From contig JALFVE010000047.1 of assembly GCA_022787085.1 (NCBI GenBank), positions 32,784 to 96,783 on the forward strand: DNA of 64,000 nucleotides, in the 5' to 3' direction. Within the stretch, counting starts at the first letter, position 1. Each line of letters opens with the position of its first letter. Position numbers and translations under genes: made by a program. This document shows positions 25,212 through 33,496 of this stretch, piece by piece. Under the pieces are notes generated by a model. That model was not told where the DNA came from and searched no databases. It saw nothing but the letters and a program-made list of their open reading frames with translations. The DNA is from Oscillospiraceae bacterium (GTDB lineage Bacteria > Bacillota > Clostridia > Oscillospirales > Ruminococcaceae).

Positions 25212-25907
25212 ATGAAACTGAAAAAGCGTTATATCGTAGCCTGCGTGCTGCTTTGTATAGCTGCGCTGGCATTATGCGTAGGAGTATTCAACATTGAAAT
25301 GGGTCTTGCAAGGTATGCAAAGCTCAATAAGGTAACGAGCCAGACGTGGAAGGCGACCTCCGCCAGCGAGGTGGGAAACCGGGTTAATTCAGATCTGCTT
25401 ATCACCAATGTTATAAAGAAGGGCGATGAGAGTTTTCCGGATGATGAGTTTCCTTATATCGGCGAGCAGTGCTATGTAAAGGGAAAGTATGTCGCATACG
25501 GTCAGGACGCATGGGGCGGCGGTGTTCTTCTTAACGGCAAGAATCCCGATACAGGCGAATCCTACAAGCTGGGCGATAAGGTATCCATTTACTATAAGCC
25601 CGATAATCCGAAGCTTACATATGCCACAACCAATTATACAATATATATTATCCTTCTTGTGGCACTGTTTGTTGCTGCAATTGCGCTGATAATTGTCTGC
25701 CGTATCGTAAACAAGAGCATGAAGGACAATACCTTCAGCGATGCAGCCGTAACTATCATGGATATCCCCATGGCAGTAATCGTAGCAGGCTTTATCCTCA
25801 CCTTCTTTGCAGGAATGCTCATGGGCAATATCCAGGTAGATTCCACCTACACCGCTATCAACGATGCCGTAGCAGCAGGAATTGAAGCAGGCGAGATCGC
25901 ATTCTGA
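25212..25907 (+). CDS. DUF3592-like membrane protein
   Basis: A 231-residue protein with three hydrophobic segments: an N-terminal anchor (about 7-28) and two near the C-terminus (about 148-170 and 190-215). Between them lies an extracytoplasmic region ending in VSIYYKPDNPKLTYATTN, which resembles the 'V.V.Y.P.NP' end of DUF3592 domains. The start at 25212 follows GGAGG with an 8-9 nt spacer and is preferred over 25176. Function unknown. It has its own promoter and a strong terminator. Confidence 0.6.
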   Translation: MKLKKRYIVACVLLCIAALALCVGVFNIEMGLARYAKLNKVTSQTWKATSASEVGNRVNSDLLITNVIKKGDESFPDDEFPYIGEQCYVKGKYVAYGQDAWGGGVLLNGKNPDTGESYKLGDKVSIYYKPDNPKLTYATTNYTIYIILLVALFVAAIALIIVCRIVNKSMKDNTFSDAAVTIMDIPMAVIVAGFILTFFAGMLMGNIQVDSTYTAINDAVAAGIEAGEIAF

Positions 25908-25926
25908 GTCTTACATAAAAAATTTC

Positions 25927-25960
25927 AAGGGTATGCGCAGGGTCTGCGGGTACCCTTTTT
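25927..25960 (+). terminator. Terminator after the DUF3592-like gene
   Basis: A 7-bp outer stem (25927-25933 with 25951-25957) plus inner CGCAG/CTGCG pairing, then a T-run. Confidence 0.85.
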
Positions 25961-25974
25961 GATTGGGAGGAAAA

Positions 25975-26388
25975 ATGGTCAGAGAAATATTAATGGGCGA
26001 GGAGCTGTTTTCCGAAAAGGCTGAGGAGGCAAAAAGAGGAGATCTGAAAACCGCAAAGGATCTTCTGGATACCCTCAAAGCAAATTCCGACCGCTGCGTG
26101 GGCATGGCGGCAAATATGATAGGCGTAAACAAAAGAATAGCGGCAATATCCGCAGGGAAAAGCTTTCTTGTGCTGATAAATCCCGTAATTACCGCACATT
26201 CGGCGGGATGCTATACCGCAGAGGAGGGCTGCCTCTCCCTTTCGGGAAAGCGGAAAACCGAGAGATATGAATGGATAACAGTTCGGTATCATGATGTGAA
26301 TTTCAGAAGCAGGGAGCAGCGGTTTACGGGCTTTACGGCTCAGATAATCCAGCATGAGATGGACCATTTCGATGGGAAAATTATCTGA
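25975..26388 (+). CDS. Peptide deformylase-like protein
   Basis: A 137-residue protein with the three deformylase motifs: GMAANMIG (motif I), EEGCLSLSG (motif II, metal Cys) and QHEMDHFDG (motif III, HExxH). Peptide deformylase removes the formyl group from nascent proteins. Motif I differs from the canonical GLAAPQIG: the catalytic Gln is Met here and Pro is Asn. This short Firmicutes form may be a secondary deformylase or act on other substrates. The ATG at 25975, 5 nt after GGGAGG, is chosen over the upstream TTG at 25963. It is followed by trmO after 14 nt. Confidence 0.85.
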   Translation: MVREILMGEELFSEKAEEAKRGDLKTAKDLLDTLKANSDRCVGMAANMIGVNKRIAAISAGKSFLVLINPVITAHSAGCYTAEEGCLSLSGKRKTERYEWITVRYHDVNFRSREQRFTGFTAQIIQHEMDHFDGKII

Positions 26389-26402
26389 CAGGCGGTGGGG
26401 AT

Positions 26403-27077
26403 ATGGAGCTTAAAACAATTGCATGGATAGAAAATGACTTTACCGAAAAATTCGGCGTTCCGAGACAAAGCGGACTGACGGAAATGACCTCAAAAATAGT
26501 CTTTGCCCCCGAATACCGTGTCCCCGAGGCAATAAGAGGGCTTGAGGGCTTTACGCATATATGGCTTTTGTGGCAGTTTTCCGAGGCAGTGAGGGAAAAA
26601 TGGTCGCCCACCGTCCGTCCCCCAAGGCTGGGCGGGAATACCAGAATGGGAGTATTTGCAACCCGTTCGCCGTTCAGACCCAATTCCATCGGGCTGTCCT
26701 CCGTCAGACTTCAAAGGATAGAGCCTGACAGCCCCGAAGGGCCGGTGCTTTATGTTTCGGGGGCAGATCTTATGAACAAAACTCCCATAATTGATATAAA
26801 GCCCTATCTTGCCTATACCGATTCCCATCCCGAGGCGTCGGGAGGCTTTGCCCTTACCGAAAGGGAGGGGCGGCTCAGGGTGGATATTGCTCCCGGGCTG
26901 GCAGAAAGGCTACCCGAAGAAAAGCTGCCGTCCCTTATTGAAATACTTTCGCAGGACCCCCGCCCCCAGTATCAGTCAGACCCCGAAAGGATATATACCA
27001 TGAGCTTCGGCGGCTTTGAGATATCCTTTACCGTGAGTGAAAATGACCTCACCGTAACGGATATCCGCAAAAGCTGA
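26403..27077 (+). CDS. trmO: tRNA (N6-threonylcarbamoyladenosine(37)-N6)-methyltransferase TrmO
   Basis: A 224-residue protein of the TrmO/TsaA/UPF0066 family, recognisable from GLEGFTHIWLLWQF, RPPRLGGNTRMGVFATRSP and RPNSIGLSSVRL, which line the SAM site of its beta-barrel. It methylates t6A37 in some tRNAs to m6t6A. The C-terminal segment (IYTMSFGGFEISF) is typical of the longer bacterial form. It is probably co-transcribed with the deformylase gene 14 nt upstream, linking tRNA modification and protein maturation. The t6A genes tsaB and tsaE are also in the window. Confidence 0.93.
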   Translation: MELKTIAWIENDFTEKFGVPRQSGLTEMTSKIVFAPEYRVPEAIRGLEGFTHIWLLWQFSEAVREKWSPTVRPPRLGGNTRMGVFATRSPFRPNSIGLSSVRLQRIEPDSPEGPVLYVSGADLMNKTPIIDIKPYLAYTDSHPEASGGFALTEREGRLRVDIAPGLAERLPEEKLPSLIEILSQDPRPQYQSDPERIYTMSFGGFEISFTVSENDLTVTDIRKS

Positions 27078-27149
27078 CAGACCTTTTGTCTATATGCAAT
27101 AAGAGATAATTTCTTTTTGTATAATATACACAGAAAATGGTTTTTGGTG

Positions 27150-27178
27150 TTGCCAAAAGCTGTATATTGTAGTATAAT
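27150..27178 (+). promoter_or_regulatory. Sigma-A promoter of the DUF342 gene
   Basis: TTGCCA at 27150-27155, 17-nt spacer, TATAAT at 27173-27178. Confidence 0.75.
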
Positions 27179-27269
27179 TATAATACATAGAAATACACAG
27201 ATAAAGCAGGAATTACATTAATCGACAGAATATTCCCGCAAAATATAAAGGAAAGGACTGATAACAGCA

Positions 27270-28658
27270 ATGGCAGTACAGAATAACGGAGGCAATCCCG
27301 TTGACGGAGAGGTCATAATCAATGTTCTTCCGAATTATTCGGTTGCGTATATGTCAATTTATCCGCCTCGCAACGGCGGAAAAGAGGTCACTTATGACAG
27401 CGTGATCGCAGCTCTTAAAGTTAAGGGAGTAAAGCATAATATCAATACCGAGCTTATCCGCTCTCTCATCGACAGCAAGGATTTCGACAGAGAGATCAAG
27501 GCGGCTGAGGCAGATATGCCTGTTGACGGAAAAAACGGTACAATTACATACAATTACGACAAGGAGCAGGTCATCGCCCCCCAGGAGGACGAAAACGGCT
27601 TTGTGGACTATAAAAATCTGGGACTTATCAGAAATATCCATGAAAATGATGTCATAGCCGTTATAACTCCCCCCGAGGACGGCACGGACGGCGTGGATGT
27701 GCGGGGAGTGGTAATGAAGGCGGCTCCCGGCAAGCCTGCGCCCTATTCTGTGGGAAAGGGAACAAGGCTCACCGATGACGGGCTTTCCATTGTTGCCGCT
27801 ATTGACGGTCATGTCTGCTACAGGGACAAGGGATTCTGCGTGGAGCCTGTTGTTACTATCAAGGGCGACGTGGACGCTTCTGTGGGAAATATCGACTTTC
27901 TGGGCGATGTTGTCATCAAGGGCGAGATAATGGAGGGCTTTTCCGTAACTGCGGGCAAGGATATCACCGTGGGCGGAAATGTCACAAATGCAAAGCTTAC
28001 CGCAGGCGGCTCCATCACCATAAAGAAGGGTGCTATCAATTCCAAGCTTACAGCTCATGGAAATATCACCTGCCAGTTCTGCGAATATTCCGAAATATCC
28101 ACCGATTCCGACCTTAATGCGCAGAATTTCGTTATCTGCACCGTTTACTGCGGAGGAGATCTCACCGCCAAGGGTGTGAACGGCGGAAAATACACCGTTC
28201 TCGGAAATACCGAGGTCACATATTTGGGTACGAAGAATTATGCCGCCACCGAAATAACCGCAGGCGACAACGCAATGCTCTCTCAGGAGAAAAACGAATG
28301 TCTCAAGAAGATATCCGAGCTTGAATCCACCATTGACAGGTGCAATCAGATAGCCGAGTTTCTCACCGCCAAGCGCAAGGAATTAAAAAAGCTTCCCGAG
28401 GACAAGGAGGAGCTGTTAGGTTCAGCCATCAAGACGAAATTCTCAAGTCAGAATGAAATCAAGCAGATTCGCAAAAGGATCGCCAACATTGACGAGAGCC
28501 TGAATGAGATACAGCAGTGCTATGTTTCGGTGAAGGGAATCGCATATCCCGGTTCCAAGGTCATTATTAATGAGGCCATGAAGAAATTCGAGTCGGAGAC
28601 TCCCAGAGTCAAGATATACCTTGACGAAAACGGTTTGCTGACAACGGGCACAGTATAA
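27270..28658 (+). CDS. FapA/DUF342 family polymer-forming protein
   Basis: A 462-residue protein. The N-terminal 120 residues match the FapA N-terminal domain. A right-handed beta-helix follows, seen as repeats such as VKGDVDASVGNIDFLGDVVI, EGFSVTAGKDITVGGNV and KLTAGGSITI. A coiled coil at about 345-420 closes the protein. DUF342 proteins assemble into surface or cytoskeletal structures; 'flagellar assembly protein A' is a historical name and no flagellar gene is nearby. Single gene with its own promoter and terminator. Confidence 0.88.
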   Translation: MAVQNNGGNPVDGEVIINVLPNYSVAYMSIYPPRNGGKEVTYDSVIAALKVKGVKHNINTELIRSLIDSKDFDREIKAAEADMPVDGKNGTITYNYDKEQVIAPQEDENGFVDYKNLGLIRNIHENDVIAVITPPEDGTDGVDVRGVVMKAAPGKPAPYSVGKGTRLTDDGLSIVAAIDGHVCYRDKGFCVEPVVTIKGDVDASVGNIDFLGDVVIKGEIMEGFSVTAGKDITVGGNVTNAKLTAGGSITIKKGAINSKLTAHGNITCQFCEYSEISTDSDLNAQNFVICTVYCGGDLTAKGVNGGKYTVLGNTEVTYLGTKNYAATEITAGDNAMLSQEKNECLKKISELESTIDRCNQIAEFLTAKRKELKKLPEDKEELLGSAIKTKFSSQNEIKQIRKRIANIDESLNEIQQCYVSVKGIAYPGSKVIINEAMKKFESETPRVKIYLDENGLLTTGTV

Positions 28659-28679
28659 AATATATCAAGCATAATAATT

Positions 28680-28717
28680 GCCTCTCCCCGAGGGAAAACG
28701 GGGAGAGGCGGATTTTT
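28680..28717 (+). terminator. Terminator after the DUF342 gene
   Basis: An 11-bp G/C-rich stem (28680-28690 with 28699-28709) followed by a T-run. Confidence 0.92.
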
Positions 28718-28739
28718 CTCATTGCATCGGAGGGATCAT

Positions 28740-29441
28740 ATGACGGACAAGGCAAGGCATAGACTGAAAAAGCTGCTTAAAATATTTATTATCCTCGTTA
28801 TCATAGGGATAGTCATGCTCTGCACCGCCCTTGGGATAAGCGAATATGTGAAGCGCTCCGTTTCGGACAGGCTGCTCACTCCCGAAAAGGCGGCGGAGCT
28901 TTCGGATATCGACTGCATAATCGTCCTCGGCTGCCGTGTGAACGGGGAAACTCCCAGCCCCATGCTAAGCGACAGGCTTCTTCGGGGGATCGAGCTTTAC
29001 AAAATGGAGGCTGCTCCCAAGCTTCTTATGTCGGGGGACCACGGGCAGATAAAATATGACGAGGTGAATGCCATGAAGCAGTTTGCCATTGACAGGGACG
29101 TTCCCTCGGAGGATGTTTTCATGGATCACGCAGGCTTTTCGACCTATGAAACTATGTATCGGGCAAGAGATGTATTTGCCGCAAAACGTGTGATAATAGT
29201 AACCCAGAGCTATCATCTTTACAGAGCAGTATATATTGCAAATGCGCTGGGACTTGAGGCATGGGGAGTGGATTCCGACCTGCAAAGCTATATCAGGCAG
29301 CCATATTACGATATGCGGGAGATCCTTGCAAGGGACAAGGATTTTGTAAAGGTTATTTTCAAGCCCGAGCCTACCTATTTAGGCGAAGTGATTCCCATAA
29401 GCGGCAGCGGAGACCTGACTAACGACAAGGAGTTTACCTGA
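28740..29441 (+). CDS. YdcF/SanA family (DUF218) membrane protein
   Basis: A 233-residue protein with one N-terminal membrane helix (about 15-35) and a DUF218 domain marked by CIIVLGCRVNGETPSPMLSDRLLRGIELY and IIVTQSYHLYRAVYIANALG. SanA/ElyC/YdcF proteins influence cell envelope permeability and lipid-carrier use, but their reaction is unclear. The ATG at 28740 follows GGAGGG. The stop codon overlaps the next ATG (TGATG), so it is translationally coupled to the StiP gene, which puts an envelope protein in the Ter-associated operon. Confidence 0.85.
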   Translation: MTDKARHRLKKLLKIFIILVIIGIVMLCTALGISEYVKRSVSDRLLTPEKAAELSDIDCIIVLGCRVNGETPSPMLSDRLLRGIELYKMEAAPKLLMSGDHGQIKYDEVNAMKQFAIDRDVPSEDVFMDHAGFSTYETMYRARDVFAAKRVIIVTQSYHLYRAVYIANALGLEAWGVDSDLQSYIRQPYYDMREILARDKDFVKVIFKPEPTYLGEVIPISGSGDLTNDKEFT

Positions 29442-30505
29442 TGGAAAAATTTATGCGCTCAAGCTATGACCCCAAGGATGTGACCGTTCTTCTGAAGGAT
29501 ATCACAGGGCTTGTAAAGCCATTGCCTGCGGAAAAAAGAGAGCCGCTTATTCAGAGCGGGGTGCATTACTGCGAGATGCTCCCTCTGGAATACGACCCCT
29601 CTCCCGCATATATCAGAGAATATGAAAATGCTCTCAGACGCTTTTCGGGGATAACCGCAGAGTGCATTGCGGAGGTTTCGGAGAGGATAATCGCAGACAA
29701 AAATGCTCCCGTTCTCGTTTCCCTTGCAAGGGCAGGTCTGCCTGCGGGGATAATGATAAAGCATTATCTTGAGAAGAAATACGGCGCCGAAATTCCCCAT
29801 TATGCCATATCCATCATCAGGGGACGGGGAATTGACAAAAACGCCATGAAATATATCCTGAGCCGCCACAGCCCCGACAGGCTGCAATTCGTTGACGGCT
29901 GGACGGGCAAGGGAGCAATTCAGGATCAGGTGACTGAGGCAATGAAGGATTTCGAGTGCGTTGACTCCAGAATAGCCGTTATTTCCGACCCTGCCTATAT
30001 CACCCCCTTCTGCGGCACCCATGAGGATTTTCTTATTGCAAGCTCCTGCCTTAATTCCGTAGTTTCGGGGCTTATGAGCCGAACCTTTCTCCGCAGCGAT
30101 ATCATAGGTGAAGCGGATTTCCATGGAGCTGCGTATTACGGGGAGCTTGAGGGCTGCGACCGTTCCTATGAATATATAAACGCCGTGGAAGCCTGCATGA
30201 AATATGAGGATATCCACCTTTCGGAGGTGCCATTTGAATACGGTGCGGGACGCTCGGAAACAGCAGAGGTGGCAAAGACCTTCGGGATATCGGACATCAA
30301 CCTTGTGAAGCCGGGAATCGGCGAGACAACAAGGGTGCTTCTCAGACGTGTCCCGAACATGGTGCTGATCGCCGAGGACGCACCGACCGAATATGTGGCG
30401 CATATTCTGGAGCTTGCGGGGGAAAAGGGCGTGCCCGTTGGGAAATATCCCTTAAAATGCTATCGTGCCTGCGGCATTATCAAGAATATGCCGGGAGATA
30501 TGTGA
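29441..30505 (+). CDS. StiP-like protein with C-terminal PELOTA-type domain (Ter-associated)
   Basis: A 354-residue protein. The N-terminal three quarters resemble the StiP/phosphoribosyltransferase-like family of tellurite-resistance loci (PVLVSLARAGLPAGIMIKHYL, ISIIRGRGIDKNAMKYIL, FVDGWTGKGAIQDQV). The C-terminal 90 residues look like the PELOTA RNA-binding domain of these proteins (VLLRRVPNMVLIAEDAPTEY, then GKYPLKCYRACGII). In Ter stress systems this protein is part of a module proposed to make a nucleoside-like metabolite. The HAD phosphatase follows 9 nt later. Other module genes (phosphoribosyltransferase, CitE-like lyase) lie 13 kb away at 43.7-45.7 kb. Confidence 0.82.
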   Translation: MEKFMRSSYDPKDVTVLLKDITGLVKPLPAEKREPLIQSGVHYCEMLPLEYDPSPAYIREYENALRRFSGITAECIAEVSERIIADKNAPVLVSLARAGLPAGIMIKHYLEKKYGAEIPHYAISIIRGRGIDKNAMKYILSRHSPDRLQFVDGWTGKGAIQDQVTEAMKDFECVDSRIAVISDPAYITPFCGTHEDFLIASSCLNSVVSGLMSRTFLRSDIIGEADFHGAAYYGELEGCDRSYEYINAVEACMKYEDIHLSEVPFEYGAGRSETAEVAKTFGISDINLVKPGIGETTRVLLRRVPNMVLIAEDAPTEYVAHILELAGEKGVPVGKYPLKCYRACGIIKNMPGDM

Positions 30506-30514
30506 GGTGACGCC

Positions 30515-31273
30515 ATGCTTTTTTTGTCAGACCTTGACAGGACCCTGATATTTTCCTACAAGCGCCTCACCGAGGATAATATCTGCGTGGAGGAAAAGGA
30601 GGGCAAAAAGCTTTCCTATATGACGCCCTTTTCCGCCAAGCTTCTGTGCCTCATTGCCGAGAGGGTGACATTTATCCCCGTTACCACCCGTTCCATCGAG
30701 CAGTATGAGCGGATAAAATTCCCCTGCGGAAGACCATGCTTTGCAGTCTGCGACAACGGCGGTAATTTGCTTGTAAACGGCGTTCCCGACCCTGTCTGGC
30801 GAAAGCGTGCGGAGGCGCATATCCTGCCCGCAGCGGCTGAGATGGAAAGGATAAAAAGCTATTGGGAGAGCCTTGCGGAAACCTATTTTGAGGTTAGACT
30901 TGTGGACGGCACATTCATATTCACAAAAAGCCGCACCCCTCTTGAAACGCTGCAAAAAACATCAGAGAGGCTTTGCCCCGAAAAAGTGGAGCTTTTTGAC
31001 AACGGGGACAAAATTTATGCCGTTCCCAAAGGGATAAACAAGGGAGCTGCCGCAGCGTGGCTCAGGGAGCGCCTTGGCGGTATGATAATAGCCGCAGGAG
31101 ACAGCCTTTTTGACAGGGAAATGCTCCAAAATGCCGATATTGCGGTGATAAAGCAGGGTGAGCTTTCGGGCGGAAAAATATCCCCCCTTCAATATTCCGA
31201 AGAGGGAGACGATCCCGATTTTACGCTTCTGACTGTTAAAAAAATACTCGATGAAAGGGAGAATGTAACATGA
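30515..31273 (+). CDS. HAD family hydrolase (Ter-associated)
   Basis: A 252-residue protein with the HAD nucleophile motif LSDLDRTL at residues 4-11, a conserved lysine in GINKGAAAAWL and the C-terminal acidic motif AAGDSLFDREML. This is the Cof/HAD-IIB-like layout. HAD phosphatases of this type are regular members of Ter metabolite-biosynthesis modules. Its gene overlaps the GH26 gene by the ATGA sequence and follows the StiP gene by 9 nt. Confidence 0.85.
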   Translation: MLFLSDLDRTLIFSYKRLTEDNICVEEKEGKKLSYMTPFSAKLLCLIAERVTFIPVTTRSIEQYERIKFPCGRPCFAVCDNGGNLLVNGVPDPVWRKRAEAHILPAAAEMERIKSYWESLAETYFEVRLVDGTFIFTKSRTPLETLQKTSERLCPEKVELFDNGDKIYAVPKGINKGAAAAWLRERLGGMIIAAGDSLFDREMLQNADIAVIKQGELSGGKISPLQYSEEGDDPDFTLLTVKKILDERENVT

Positions 31274-32292
31274 TAAGAAGACTGCTTGCATTTTTAATAG
31301 CAGCAGCCGTTGCGACGGCATCATCAGCCTGCGGTGCGGGGGATAACAAAGCAAAAGAGAACGTAACTATTTCCCAAAGCTCCGAGCTTTCTCTGTCAAA
31401 TCCCAAGGCAAGCAAGGAAGCAAAGGCTCTTTACGAATACATTTGCAGTGTTAACCGAAAGGGGATAATTTCGGGTCAGCAGGAATCCACATGGATGGGC
31501 AGCGAGCAGTATGAGTTTGAATATATTTACGAAAAAACGGGGAAATATCCCGCCATACGGGGACTTGACTACATGAACGACGATTTTGACGGCGTGAACA
31601 GGCGTGCGGCTGAATGGCATGAAAGAGGCGGCATTGTTACCATCTGCTGGCACTGCGGTTCTGATTTCAGTCACAGCTGGGACGAATGTATGAAAACCGA
31701 GATAACCGACTGGGACAAGGCTCTCACCGAGGGGACCGATGAACACAACAAGCTTATCGCAGGCATGGACAAGGGAGCAAAGGCACTCTGCGAGCTTCGG
31801 GACAAAAATATCCCCGTTCTGTGGAGACCCTTTCACGAATTTGACGGCGGCTGGTTCTGGTGGGGAAAGGGCGGCAGTGAAAATTTCAAGAAGCTGTGGC
31901 GGATAATGTACGACAGATATACCAATCACTGGGGACTTGACAATCTTATCTGGGTGCTTGGATATTCGGGCAACGGCAAGGGCTATGACAAGTGGTACCC
32001 GGGAGATGAATATGTTGACATTATGGGAGCGGATTCCTACAAGGACGGCGCAAACGAAAAGCTGTACAAAAAGGTTACGGATATTGCAGGAAGCAGCGCA
32101 CCTGTGGCTTTCCACGAGTGCGGACGGATACCCACAGTTTCTCAGCTTGAAAAGGCTGACGCAGGCTGGACATGGTTCATGACATGGCACACCGAATATA
32201 TTACGGATAAAAACGACCCCGATGATCTGAAAGCGATTTACAATGATGATTATGTGATTACCCTTGACGAGCTTCCGGAATTATATAAGTAA
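31270..32292 (+). CDS. GH26 family beta-mannanase-like lipoprotein
   Basis: A 340-residue lipoprotein: signal peptide with a SSAC lipobox at about residue 20, then a GH26 domain. Landmarks are GIISGQQES, VTICWHCGSDFSH, the acid/base motif WRPFHEFDGGWFWWG (Glu about 199) and the nucleophile motif AFHECGRIP. GH26 enzymes mainly cut beta-mannan and some beta-glucans or xylans, here at the outer face of the membrane. Its start codon is coupled (ATGA) to the stop of the HAD gene of a Ter-type operon, an unexpected partner for a polysaccharide hydrolase. Confidence 0.9.
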   Translation: MIRRLLAFLIAAAVATASSACGAGDNKAKENVTISQSSELSLSNPKASKEAKALYEYICSVNRKGIISGQQESTWMGSEQYEFEYIYEKTGKYPAIRGLDYMNDDFDGVNRRAAEWHERGGIVTICWHCGSDFSHSWDECMKTEITDWDKALTEGTDEHNKLIAGMDKGAKALCELRDKNIPVLWRPFHEFDGGWFWWGKGGSENFKKLWRIMYDRYTNHWGLDNLIWVLGYSGNGKGYDKWYPGDEYVDIMGADSYKDGANEKLYKKVTDIAGSSAPVAFHECGRIPTVSQLEKADAGWTWFMTWHTEYITDKNDPDDLKAIYNDDYVITLDELPELYK

Positions 32293-32293
32293 T

Positions 32294-32338
32294 AATGAGC
32301 CGTGAATCAAAGCGATTCACGGCTCATTGTTGATTTTA
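32294..32338. terminator. Bidirectional terminator between GH26 and tsaB
   Basis: A 15-bp perfect stem (32294-32308 with 32314-32328) with a T-rich flank on the plus side. Confidence 0.88.
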
Positions 32339-33040
32339 TTTGTTTTTGTCAATAAGATCCTTTTCCGCCTTGGTAATCTGCAGATAATCGGCATTAAGCT
32401 CGTCGGGAGCGGAAAAGCCTGAGTCCATTGCGGCAAAGCAGAGGCTTGAGGCAAGGGGCGCTCTCAGCAGGGGAGGTGCAAGTGAAATATGGGGGCAGCT
32501 GTCCTTCAGCTCGTTATAGAGCGTTTCGGCGTAGTCTCCCGTCAGAATAACATTGCGTGTATCTCCCGAAAGCTCTTCCGAAAGCTGACTTACAGAAGCA
32601 ATGCCGTCCTGCCGCTCACGGATAATATTTCCGTTGCCGCATTTGAAAGCGGCATTGTAAACAAGGTTCAGGCGGGCGTGCATTACGGGCAGGATAATAC
32701 ATTCGGGGCTTCCGAGGGGGGCGATTCCCTTGAAATTATATGCAAGGGACATAAGCGAGGAAATACCCGCGCATTTCTTGTCAAGCCCGAAGCAAAGCCC
32801 CTTTACGGCGGCAATGCCTATTCTGAGTCCCGTATATGAGCCGGGACCGCTTACGGCAGCGAAGCCGTCCACATCGGAAAGAGTCCTGCCCGCATCGGCA
32901 AGCATTTTCTTTACCATGGGCATAATCACCTGAGAATGGGTGAGCTTTGTGACAAAGGTGTTCTGCGCAAGAACTGCGTCCTCTGTGCAGAGGGCGCAGG
33001 AAGCGGTTTTTCCCGATGTATCAATTCCAAGTGCCAGCAA
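32336..33040 (-). CDS. tsaB: tRNA t6A biosynthesis protein TsaB
   Basis: A 234-residue ASKHA-fold protein with the TsaB start (LALGIDTSGKTASCAL), the FAAVSGPGSYTGLRIG loop and GLCFGLDKKCAGISSL. TsaB is the scaffold partner of TsaD in making the threonylcarbamoyl modification at A37 of ANN-decoding tRNAs. It begins with TTG, supported by GGGAGG 7 nt upstream, and overlaps the end of tsaE by 20 bp. tsaD is not in the window. Confidence 0.93.
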   Translation of the reverse strand: MLALGIDTSGKTASCALCTEDAVLAQNTFVTKLTHSQVIMPMVKKMLADAGRTLSDVDGFAAVSGPGSYTGLRIGIAAVKGLCFGLDKKCAGISSLMSLAYNFKGIAPLGSPECIILPVMHARLNLVYNAAFKCGNGNIIRERQDGIASVSQLSEELSGDTRNVILTGDYAETLYNELKDSCPHISLAPPLLRAPLASSLCFAAMDSGFSAPDELNADYLQITKAEKDLIDKNK

Positions 33041-33485
33041 ATTTATTTCCTCCCTTCGGGTCGGTGAGGGTTATCCTTCTGCCGCCGTTTTCCAAAGGCT
33101 CGAGAGTGACGGTTATGGTGCTGCCGTCAAGCTCGTCTTCAATATTCTCCGACCATTCCGCAGCTATGACCGAATCCTCGGACATATAGTCGAAAAAGCC
33201 CGTTGTTTCAAGGGCTTCTCCACCGTTTATGCGGTACATATCGAAATGATAAAGGGACAAATTATCCCCGTGATATTCATTCACAATTGCAAAGGTAGGG
33301 GAGGAAACATTGTCCTCAAGCCCCATTCCCATGGCAAGACCTCGGGTAAAGGTAGTCTTGCCCGCACCGAGACCGCCCTTGTAGGCAATGACCTCGCCTC
33401 CCGTAAGGCGGCTGCCAAGCTTCTTCCCCGCCTCGATAGTCTCCTCGGGAGAGCTTGTAATCACAGTTTCCGAATATGAGTTCAC
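33021..33485 (-). CDS. tsaE: tRNA t6A biosynthesis ATPase TsaE
   Basis: A 154-residue P-loop protein with GGLGAGKTTFTRG (Walker A), SSPTFAIVNEY and LYHFDMYRI, the standard TsaE signature. It powers turnover of the TsaB-TsaD complex. A longer frame from a TTG at 33500 exists, but AAAGGAG lies 5 nt ahead of the GTG at 33485, which I take as the start. It is followed by tsaB and preceded by a long acetyltransferase gene, an arrangement where rimI is often found. Confidence 0.93.
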   Translation of the reverse strand: MNSYSETVITSSPEETIEAGKKLGSRLTGGEVIAYKGGLGAGKTTFTRGLAMGMGLEDNVSSPTFAIVNEYHGDNLSLYHFDMYRINGGEALETTGFFDYMSEDSVIAAEWSENIEDELDGSTITVTLEPLENGGRRITLTDPKGGNKFAGTWN

Positions 33486-33496
33486 AGCTGCTCCTT

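Noticed and set aside
27270..28658. Flagellar function for the DUF342/FapA protein
   Set aside because: No flagellar genes are in the window; the family name is historical.
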